Positions 11,601-23,600 of a stretch of 64,000 nt of DNA are shown here, piece by piece. Under the pieces are notes generated by a model, which did no database searches, was not told where the DNA came from, and worked only from the letters and a program-made list of their open reading frames with translations. Source of the stretch: Ariolimax columbianus. Lineage: Eukaryota > Mollusca > Gastropoda > Stylommatophora > Arionidae. A program made the translations under genes and the position numbers. Position 1 is the stretch's first letter, and each line of letters opens with the position of its first letter. The stretch is from NCBI GenBank assembly GCA_036924085.1, contig JAVGWX010000004.1:39034293-39098292 (forward strand). Reading direction: 5' to 3'.

Positions 11601-14600
11601 AACACTATTCTGTTATCCTTTAACCCTTTTCATCCAATAGTTTGACGGCTTCAATTATTGCCTGTTGGTCTGTTCTTAGATTTGTCGAGGGCTCTCGGCA
11701 GTATTTAATTGTGAATGTTGTGGTTGCTATCTTAAAACACCTATGACCATGCTCCTGAATTTCTTTGTCAATGTGAAAAGTCTTTGTCGTGTATGTATTC
11801 TTTACAAGTGACAACCATTCAGCTTAAGGCGCCTTTCCGTAAATTGAATCTGCTCGTTTGTTAGCCAAAGTTTGATCTCGTCCTTAGTACTTGCTGATAT
11901 TAGGACTTTGCCAGTGCCACTGTGTTATGGTAGAAAGGATTGTCCATTACCAGACAGAAGATTCTAACTAATGACGGAAGTGCAGTTTTCTCAATCCACT
12001 CTCTAAATATGTGGACATTCATCTCTAAATGATAGTCCTGGTTATGAAACAAACATAAGTTCACCATTCATTAACCGTCCATTATGTCTGTTATCTGCAT
12101 GGGCCATTATCAATCGTTGTCCTTTACTACTTGGTACTATTCTCATTATAGTTCCATCTACAGATTGACATTCTTTTTCATTAGTATAGTGTGATTTTAT
12201 CCATGGTTCATCTATATACACAATATTGTAACTTGTTTCACTCTTTTCTCTATCTCCTGTAAATATTTACTTCTAAAAGCTTTTCACAAATAATATTCTA
12301 CCACGTGCATGCTTGCAGAAGAAGGGTCAGCTCCCCTTAAATTTTTCCATAATGTAGTTTTAGAGAGGTCAGTGCTGTTCTTTGTCTGTGAAATTTTCAA
12401 TGCTTCTTTAGAATCCAAAATTCTATAAATTTATAGTTGAATAACTTCTATGTTGAGACTATTCATTTTCTTTTTTCTTTCTCAGTCTCCGTTGGTATTT
12501 GCAGAAAGAATGTTATAATCTAGTTCTAGATGAGAATGACCTGTCGCCAATACCCAGGGCATGCATTGTTCTCTTTTCTGGGTTTGAAATACCAACTCCC
12601 TTGTTTATTGTTATATGTCAAAAATATTTATATATTTCTATTGCTGTTTTTGAGTGTAGCGAATTTAACTACTTTCAGCGTCATTGAAATAATAAAGGTA
12701 CTATATTATCTCTGTTACACCTTTACAAATTGACAAGAATTATGATAATGACGCAGTACTTTAAATTTGTGACAACTTTCTGTGCACTAGTAGTGAGCCT
12801 TTTATGACAAGTACAATATGTGATTTCATGATTATCTTTCCCATACATCGGCATTAGTAACTGTAGAACTCTTAAAATATTATTCAGCAAAGACACATTT
12901 TTTATATACCCCAAATAAGCTAAAATGAATACTACTTTTGCTATGGCTGAAAAAAATGACAATGTCGATCTTACAATAACTAAAAATAGATATTTTCATC
13001 TATAATTATCGAGAACTTTCCTCACTGCCTTCCTTTTCATAAATCAGGTATCGAGCTGAGTAGCGTGTTGCTACCAGGCAGCGAAACCCAGTAACTTGCC
13101 ATGAGAAGCAAGTGATGTAACCATTCTGCTGCTCGACTGAGGCAGAAACTAACAAGATTTTACCTACATCATGTGTAAGTAGAAAGGACAAGATTTTACC
13201 TACATCATGTGTAAGTAGAAAGGACAAGATTTTACCTACATCATGTGTAAGTAGAAATGACAAGATTTTACCTACTTCATATGTAAGTAGAAAGGACAAG
13301 ATTTTATCTACATCATCTATAAGTAGAAGCTGACAAGATTTTTACTTACATCTGCAGAAAGAAACTGATAAGATTTTACATCTGTATGTAGAAAATGAAA
13401 AGATTTTACTTACATCATCTGCACAGCTCAGCGGCTTAGCAAAAACAGCTTGGTCTTCCTCTTCCTCAAGTGACATAGCTCCTTCGGCAATGCTAGGCAT
13501 TCTTTTATAAGCAGAGTAGAATGCTCTATGTTGCATTTCCACAACCTTGTCTCCTGAGTTTTCTCCTCCAATCATCAACTCTTTCTGCTGCTGTGACCCA
13601 CCTGGTGAGACTGGCTGTTTTTTAACTTGTGGAGAGTAAGCTCCTGGTGTAACTATTGACAAGAGGTGATATGTGGGTTGGTTTGACCCAAAAGCATTTG
13701 AATCTTCACTTGACTGAACTACGTCCGTGTCAGACATTAAGCAATCAGAAGGGCTTAGTGGCAGTCTTTGATGGGCAAAAGGTTGTGGGCTTAACCTGCT
13801 CTCAGTTTGACCTAAATCTCCTTCATATTCAATAGTAACATTCAAAAAGCTACAGTCAGTTCCAATTGAAGAATCCATGGTTGATATGTCCTTCTTGATT
13901 ATCAACTGCGACTGATCAACATTTCTTGGGGCAGGTGATGAATGCATGGTTGGGCCAGGGGATGGAGTGGCTATATAAAATTTAACATCACTCTCTTTGG
14001 AATAAGCTTCAGGAATATTTTCTTCTGTGTTCTGCAGTTTATAGACACTGCTGTCATAATGAGATGAGATATTTACTGATGCTCGTACTCGATGGAGTCC
14101 TGGATTATCATCACTGCAAGCACCAAAGAAATCTGCCCTCCCTGACTCACCTTCTCTTTCAATAGCCTTGTTTTCTGATGTCTGATTGTTAAATCCTTCC
14201 AAAAAGTGGTTCCATTTTTCTGTCTTATTTGTGACATCTGCAGCCTTCAGCACTGCTGCTCTCGAGGCGGCATGGCTGTGAGCAACAATGTCTTTCAGTA
14301 CTAGAGCACTCACTTCATCAGTCAAACCTGTGCAACCAGTACAGGCCACATGTGATGATTTACTTTCTCTCAGAAAGGCAACCTTTAGACGCTGTGGTGG
14401 GTTGCTTAAGCTAACTATTTTGTAAGGACTGTCTAAGTTATGTTTGTGATCTAATGATGAAGTGACGGGCTCAGCTGTTTCTTGAACTGTGTAAACTTTG
14501 TGTTCAGATTTCTTGTGAAAAGCTGGCAATCTATTGCATGAAGTGAAATGATGTTTGCCAACATCAGACACAGGGCTACACAGGTTGTGGACTTTCAGCT

Positions 14601-17600
14601 TTCTCTCTACACAAACTTGCTTTCTGGGCCTTATACCATCACTCTCATCCATCTTCATTCCACAAAGTTCAGGGGTCAATGCTGTGCGAGCTTGAGAATT
14701 CTTTATCTTGTCATTGGAATATTCAATGCCAGTACTTTGAAAAGACCGTTTCCGTTGAAACTTGTTGCTGTTTATCACAGGTCTTGGTATATTTTCCTCT
14801 TCACCCAAGTCTGTACCGTAGTCCAGAGATTTACTTTTGTGTTTCAATATGCTTCTGTTTCTTTCAGAACTTGATTCCAAATGTGATGAAGAGTAAGACA
14901 AACATCTATCAAAAGTGTCAGAGAGAACACGCCTCAATCCAGGTTTACTTAACTTTCTCACTACAGGTCCACTACCTGGTGCAAGATCACTCTGCTTTCT
15001 CATGAATCTCTCTGACTTATTACTATGAATAACATTAAAACTTTGGAAACATGTAGATTTATTATCTTCTGGCGGTATGGTTTTCAAGACTACACGACTC
15101 AATCCAGAAAGCTGACTCAAGTCCTTTAACTCAGGACCTGAATCTAGACTCATTTGAGAAGGGCCAAAGTCCAATGAAAGACGTGTACTGTTTAACATCT
15201 GATCACGTTGCTGAAGATGGGCAGAGAAGTCACTTGAAACTTCAAGATCTGTTGAGCCAGCTACTGACACATGTCTGGACTTATAGCTGTGGATGATGCC
15301 CAGTGATTCATCAAGAGAAATGGCAACACCTCTGGCTACTTCTACTGAAGTGTTAGAAAATACATTGGAGTCATGTGGAAGAAAGGCATCAATGCTTGTC
15401 TGCTTCTCAAGGGAATGGAGATCACTGTTCTCGTCAGAAGAATCAGCTGGACGATGTTTAAATACTTTTGCAAACACAGACTGAGCTTCAGACATTGAGG
15501 TATCACAGTGTATCTGTCTGCCTGAGCACTTGACTACATCTAGTGTGTCTCTGTGGCTAAGAGGTAGACATGGATGGAAATTATTGCAAGAGTGAACATT
15601 TTCAGTCTTACTCCTGTTAATATGCTCGTTGGAACAAAAACTGCCAAAATGGTTGTCTTCCGAATAAGACCCTTCTCTCATCGACTGGAGGTTTTTAGCT
15701 GCATAACTGCTCCAGACAGAATTATTGGTACGGTGCAGCATGGGAGTCTCGTCATCTTCACCTTCCACACGAAAAATTGGCATAATATGGCTGTCACAGC
15801 TCAATGGATCCTGCAACTTCTTTGAACTGTTGTTTTGCCTAACACTGTCATGAAGTTCTATGCTGTCTCCACAGCCAGTAAGAAATGATGTAGATTGATC
15901 ATTGAAACTAGAGTTAGCCTTGCTGTTAACTGATATATCCATTTCAACAAAACCTCCACCTGGCTGCTTTTTTGACACAGCATCCTTGAAATCCTCACTA
16001 ACAGACAGAGTAGATAAATTGTTCTTGCCATTGCCTCCTGTATAAAGAGACACAGATTGCTAAAACCTGCATAATAAATAATGTCATATACCTTTCAGGA
16101 TAATTAAAGACAAAAGTTATTAGTCATTTTCAATTTAAAAAGCAAAAAGGCCATTCATTTTGGGCAATCTTATTAAGAAATCAGTGTAATGTCCAGTTTA
16201 AACAAAACACTGCTATTCTACTACCCTGTAACCAATGTTCTCTCTATGTATTGGTGTTCACAATTTTCAAATGACCAAAATTGTGAATAGCTTTGAGCAG
16301 TGAGTGCAAATCATCAAAAACCTCTTATCCCAAAAAGCAGGACTAAAAAAATCTGAATAGAGTTGTTCTCTCCTAATACAATTCAATTTACACTGCTATT
16401 AATAACAATTAAAGAAGCATAGATTGAGCATAACAAAGACCACATCTACAGCATACGAACAAAATTTACACTTTGCCATGACATCTAATAAGACAAATTA
16501 TGCTTCTTCTACATTCATCCTGAAAAGGACATTTGTGATGCTGTGCCATAGTTTACAATGAGACTGCAATATCTGCGTCTTTCTGCAAGACATATCCTTG
16601 TTCTTCTTCTTCTTCTGCGTTCGTTCTCAATCTCCCGCTACCAAACACTGAAAGGGCTTAAGTAGCAGAATGTAGTCCAGAGAACGGAATGCGTTGTGTC
16701 GTAGTTTACAGCTTGACTTTCAGTCCAACACATCCGACTTCAGCAAGCATTTGAATACCGGGTTAGCATTCCCTCTTCAATCCCTTCTCCTTAGCCAGTC
16801 TGCCCTACTGCAGCCTGTTATCCAGGATCACCACGTGCAGGTGTAGAAGGGTCTTGGCAGCTCTGGTTCGCTGGCCCTGGCGTTAGTAGTCAGCTATGGG
16901 TCGCTGACCACTGCAGCTCATGCGCTGCTCAGCGTCTTGATCCCATTATCACCTTCATCTTCTTGTATCTCAGAAACTAACATGCACAAAATAATACTAA
17001 CAAGTTTTTTTTATTAATTTATGTCTCTAGACACAAATTGTTTTTTAAATTAGAGGTTCTCAAAATCAACAACCACGTCAGGGCATGATGTGCAGAAATA
17101 TTATGCAGATACAGGAAATAGACATAATTTTGTGATCTGGAAACCAGAAGGTTAATTTTTATATACTGATCTGTAATAATTATACTTAAATAACATCTAC
17201 TAGCCAATGTGCGGATACCATGTCCTCATTTTTAGAGAAGAAAAACATGCTCATTGCACCCTTTAATACATGTTATAAAGGTGACTATGGTTGGACATGG
17301 GGGCTGGTCATAAAAAATGCTTTAGAAACCAGAACAACAATAGTACACAAATACAATCATAAAGGTTTTATGTAAAGAGACCAAATGTATCAGTTGCTCA
17401 GACAGTCCTGTTTACAGATGCCCTGGCCGTGGTTACAGCACTAAAAAGCCAGAAAAATACTGAACTTAATGATTTAAGAACAGTACTCTGTCAACTATGC
17501 CAGCAGTCCGCACCAAAAAGAGTAGTGGTACAGTGGGTTCCATCCCACTGTAACATCCAAGGCAACGAAGAGGCAGACAGACTGGCAAAAGAAGGTGCAA

Positions 17601-20600
17601 GACTACCACAACCAGATTCTAGTGTGACCTACGAAGAGTCCAAAAGGTTTATTAGGGCCAGATACATGGCCAAATGGGAAACAGAACATACTGGCTACAC
17701 AGAAAATGGTGCCTACTACCAGTTGAACAGAAGAGAGCAGGTCGTGGTCTTCAGACTCCGCACAGGACACAACAGACTGAGGTACCATCTATTCCATAAA
17801 CTGAAGATAGGTGGCACTGACGAATGCACCTGTGGTACAGGGAAAATGACCGCTGAACATCTGCTGAAAAATTGCCTGACATACGAGGATCAGAGAAAGC
17901 ACATGTGGCCATCACCAGTGGCAACACTAGACAAGCTCTATGGCAGTGTTGACAGCCTCAGGACGACAGCTGCTTTCTTCGAACAAATTCAAGTTAACGT
18001 CTGACAGTGTACAAAGAAGTATTGGTGAAAAATTCGAAGTGAAAAAGGAAAGATAATGAACTTTTACTAACTGTAACAACTGAACCTCTGCAGCACATGG
18101 CTTCACTTAGCCAGTCTTCATATAGAAGGTGTTCTAAAACTCTCCAAATTTAAGGAAAAACATCATAAGTGTTTTCATCAAATGTTCAATTATTTGCAAA
18201 ATGATTCAATATCTGATATTTTGTGAATAAAGGTACATTTTCCCTTGCTGGCAGACTAAAAAAGAATGGGACATTTGTTCTGCTGGCAAAAATTTACGAA
18301 ATCCATGAAAATCGTTGATTGATGACATGTCTTACCACCTAAATTGTTGTTTGGAAACAATAGCGTCATCATATTCTCAATCGGATGAAACCTGATAATG
18401 GGAAGAAAGAAGAGGTTCACTGCTCCAAATCTACATTTAAAAGTGATTAACAATAGCATGTGTGGGGCTAATAACTTCAATACGTAAACCCACCATTGCA
18501 AGAACAACATTTGTTTTGCTGCAAGTTTCCTGAATGGAAGTCAAACAGAACATCATAACAGGCCAAGCCCTTTTAATTAGAAAAGCACATAATAAAGGAT
18601 AGCAACTCATTGCAAAGCTGCAGCTACACCATAAACTACCCACCACTGCAATTGACTTACTAGACAAGAGAGCTGACTGTAATATACTGCATGCATTTCT
18701 TGACTGTGAGTCACTGGCTGAAGAGTTTCGCCAACTCAAAGAATCTTGTAAAGTTGGGGTAAGACTTTTCACAGGTGGTGTTGATGCAATAGTACTGTGT
18801 AACCGGCGTACCTGAAACGATAGTTGTAACATTTGACACTGAGAATGTTGCATATGTGTCAGAGTTATCAGGGCGCGATAGGAGAGCAAAGTATTGTAAC
18901 CCTGTAAATACGTTATGAGAGGTGACTAGGAGGGATGAGCATTGTGTGGATTGCCTCACCATGTAGAAATGTTAACCCTACCAGACCTGAGGCACTGAAC
19001 CTAACTGTCCCCCATACCTGGGCTCCTGAGCATTAAAGAGAAAAAAACCAACATGATATAGAAAAATGTTAGTTACCTGCAAACAAGTGGTTAGAATAAG
19101 ATTTAACTTGGAGACATTATAGAAAATAGGTATTCTGACTCCTCAGAGTCTGAATCAACCAAATTATTGATCACCTGTTGGACTGTCATAAGCCTAGACT
19201 TACTTTGCTTTCCTGTTGAAGTGTTTGGTTCATCAGCCGCTCATTTTATTGTCAATTTTCCGAATTTGTTCACGATAAACCGCACAAAATCAATTCAAAC
19301 ATGGGGGCAGACATTTGCAATGACTAACCATGAAGATTGACCACGATTGGTTGGTTATTTTTAGATTCTGGCGCATTTTATTCACGTACTACCCAAAGTA
19401 CCGTAAATTCGGTATAGCGGCAGTTAAGGAAATTACCGGAAAAAGGGTAAATCGGTCTGGTAGGGTTAAGCCACAAATACTTAACACAAATATGAACATC
19501 AAATAAAAAGAAATATATATATCTCAATCATCCAAGGCAGAAGAAAGTCCTCTATATGCACTGCATCATTAACTCTCCTAAAATAAAGGGCTAATGATTC
19601 AATGTTCAATGCAAAGAAAGCTGAAAGGAATCAGCATCACCTGTTTTCATCTAGACAAACTGAGATTTGTTAAGTTGAATTTGTGTACAATGTACAAACA
19701 GGGGAATGCTGCACAGGTGGCAGCAGAGATGAGAAACTACAAAATTAATATCATTGGACAGGCTGAAACAAAATGAAAAGGAGTTTATAGAATGAAACTG
19801 GGCATATAGACAATGCTGCTGTCCTAAGGGCGCACTGTAGAAAATCACATCATAGTTAAAGTGTGGTCCTAATGCTTTCAAAAAAGGCACAAAAGGCACT
19901 TACATAATGAGAGACAGTAGCAAGCAGAATGATAGTAGCTACTTTCAAAACTGTCAAACTGAAGATACTGTTAAACATTTTTCAACACTGTGCACCAAAA
20001 AATAATAATGAAGACTTAATGAAAGAAATATTTTACACCGGATATAGGTGTGTAAATCTAGGATAGTGCTGCACAGCCAGATGCAGACTTATATATGTTG
20101 ACACCTGTCCACACAAATCTCATATTGTAGCCATCTGCATTTGCTGTGGGCAACTACTACTACTATCTCAGTAAACAAATATAAAAAAACTGACAAATCA
20201 CGTCAAAATCTTATCCAATTTTTTTAAATACCATAGGAAATAATCTTTCCAAACCACAACAATGTCAGCATGTTCAAAATCAATGTTGTTGTAACATATT
20301 TGTGTATTTCTTCTGAATGTTAATTTTTTTAACCCTAAATTTGTGAAAGTAGCTAATAAATGAATATAAGTATAAATATCAGTATATGTGCGTTCTTGGA
20401 TTATTTATACTCATACTTAACCAATAACCAAAATAAAATGCCTTAGAACACAAGGATTTGACTGTATGTAGACATTTTTATATTATTTTGTAATATATTT
20501 TTCCTACAGTCTTATTTGATTTTGTAGACGTTTTATCACAATGTGACTGTAGGAAAAATATATTACAAAATAATATAAAAATGTCTACATACAGTCAAAT

Positions 20601-23600
20601 CCTTGTGTTCTAAGGCATTTTATTTTGGTGATAAAACGTCTACAAAATCAAATAAATATGCCAATATATATAGTTATTTTAACAGCACATTCATCTTTAT
20701 TTAAAATAATACATTTTTTTAAAATTGAGAAAATTACAGCTGAAATTATTGACACACTTATTGTTGAAAAATATACATAAATTAATCCTAGGGTGTCATT
20801 TAATCCAGTCACAGAGTGTCTTTTAATGCACTAGTTAATGAGTTAAGTTAACAGTGATTGTTTAATATTGGTCCCTTGTAGTATATCTCTGTTGTTTTTT
20901 GCAACATACGGTTGTGAAACATGGACAGTTACCCAAACCACAAGGAAAAGAATTGAGTCCTTCGAGTAGAAATGGTATAGAAAAGTTCTCAGAATACCAT
21001 GTGCAAAAAGAAAGAAGAACAAAGACATTTCTTCTTCTTCTTCGTACGCAGTCAGACGTCAACCTTTATTTTTTCGAAAAAAGCAGCAGTCATCCTGAGG
21101 CTGTCGACACTGCCATAGAGCTTGTCTAGTGTTGCCACTGGTGATGGCCACATCTGCTCTCTCTGATCCTCGTATGTCGGGCAGTTTTGCAGCAAATGCT
21201 CAGCGGTCATTTTCCCGGTACCACACGGGCATTCGTCGGTGCCACCTATCTTCAATTTGTTGAATAGGTGGTACCTCGGTCTATTGTGGCCAGTGCGAAG
21301 TCTGAAGACCACGACCTGCTCTCTTCTGTTCAACTGGTAATATGCATCGTTTTTTGTGTAGCCAGTATGTTCGGTTTCCCATTTGGTCATGTATCTAGCT
21401 CTAATAAGCCTTTTTGACTCTTCGTATGTCACACTAGTATCTGGTTGTGGTAGTTTTGCACCTTCTTTTGCCAGTCTGTCTGCCTCCTCGTTGCCTTGGA
21501 TGTTACAGTGGGATGGAACCCACTGTACCACTACCCTTTTTGGTGAGGACTGCTGGCATAGTTGACAGAGTACTGCTCTTAAATCATTAAGTTCAGTATT
21601 TTTCTGGCTTTTTAGTGCTGTGAGTCTACGGCCAAGGCATCTGTAAGCAGGACTATATGGCTTTCATTCCTCTTACATGTCACCATTTCTTCCACTGCCG
21701 CCCTCAGTGCCTCTGCTTCCGCTCTGAAATTGCTTGTGTATTTTCCAGTAGCGAATGACAGTGTTATTTTTTGAACAAAGACATTTGACAAGAGTTGGTC
21801 ATAGATGAGAACTTGTTCATCAATTCGATCATGAACAAAAAATTGAAATACTTTAGCCACATAAATAGACACAATGGTCTAGAGAGAATGGTAATGAAAG
21901 TTATTTTGCTGGGCAAGAGAGGCAAGGCAGATTAAGAAGATGATGGCACCAAGATGTAAAGGAATGCTTGGGCATAACTCTGAAGCAGGCTGGAGATTTG
22001 GCAAGAGATCAAGTTTCTTTCAGGCAGGCTGTGATGGAAGCGACGTTATGCTAAGGACATGCACATGATGATGATGTATTAAAAAACATCAAAAATACAC
22101 AGACTTGGTGGACGATCCCAAAATTTTCTTCAATTTAGTGGGTGGTAAGGAAAATTTACTCTCACAAAAGTTATAAAAGTGGGGACCAAGTATAAAAAGG
22201 TTGAAAAGCACTGGTGTAGATAGTATTGTTATCATGAACCACATTTCCAGTGACTTCTCTTATTGTCCATGTTTCACATCCATTAAGCAATATTGGTTCT
22301 ACATAACACTGCAAGACTCACTCTTTCCCTTTCATTGTCAAATTGGCACATTACTTATAATCTGAAAGTCAGATTGAGCCAGTATCATTATGCTCTTATT
22401 TTCTGTATACATCTTCTGTTGTCTGTTATCATGGTCCAATGGTATCTGAATCTTATTGTTTTTTTCCTTTTTATTCCAAATAATGTTCCTGTTTTGGAGA
22501 TGTTTAGACTGGGACTCTTTTCTTCATGTGTTATGTTTGTGTCCAAGAAAACTTATACATTTAAAAAAATGTATTATGGAAACATTAGGTGTGTTTGTCG
22601 AGATAATCAAACATTTAACTAAGTATAGCATAGACTGTTAGAGCCATGTCTGTCGAGATACTTTTACATTTAATAAATTATAACGTAGACACATCATGAT
22701 TATTAAGTTGGTATGTTGATTGTCAGACATCAGTGTGTGTAAACAGAGCTGTACAATTAGTTTGCCTACTTGAGATGATGTTATTGTTATCCCATAGCTG
22801 CTGGGCAAGCCTGCTCTTGGCAGCCCAATATAGATATAAGTCTTCTTCAGTTGTTTCATTTCTCCGTACAGTGTGTTGGCAACTGTCGACAGTGCTTGTA
22901 AGAATCTTTTCCCCATGTCCGCAAGCGTTTCGCACACAATGAATAGGAGAAACTATTTCACCAAGATGCTGGGGATTGATGCGGTTCAAGTGGCTATTAA
23001 CTCTGGTATGTCCTGTTTGGAACTGAAAGATAAGACTTTGATCTCTTCTATTTAATTTATTTATGTCATCGTTACTTTCTGGCTGGCTGTGACATTTCGC
23101 TAAATTCACTGCGACCTGTTGCCCACCTGTTCATTCAGATTTCCCGGGTATTATTCTTAATAACTCATTTTATGGCGTGGCTACTGCAGGGTCTATCCAA
23201 TTGTTGTTTCGAGGCTCCTGTTTTTGTCTCATTCCCTAGTAGGCCACTATGTTCAGGGATTCATTGTAAGGTGACATTTATCCCATGGGCAGTGATGATG
23301 TTGATTGCCCTCTACAACAAGAATATCTCCTTTTCTTGTAAGGGATGTTCTTCAGCACCCCCAGAACAGACTTGGAGTCACTAAAAATCATAGAGTCCGT
23401 CGGCAACATTTCGTCCAAGTTTTATAGCCTCGAAACAATGGGAAACGTTACACATACAAGCGTTTATCTATTTAACTCTTTATCTCTTGGTTTGCAGTTG
23501 CGTTTGTTTGTGAATGGACATATGAGTATATTTACACACAGAAAACTTTAAGAGAAGTTGTAAATGTTTTGTATTAGTAAAGATACCTGAAGACCCTGTC

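Noticed and set aside
13342..13420. Exon 9 extending about 24 codons to a stop at 13342
   Set aside because: The strong GTAAGT donor at 13408-13413 and the in-phase exon 10 and 11 make read-through the less likely form.
14548..15825. Plus-strand ORFs opposite exon 9
   Set aside because: Antisense shadows of the MASTL coding exon.
18437..18962. Minus-strand ORFs in intron 8 as a nested gene
   Set aside because: Two frames overlap, no known domain, no splice or start support.
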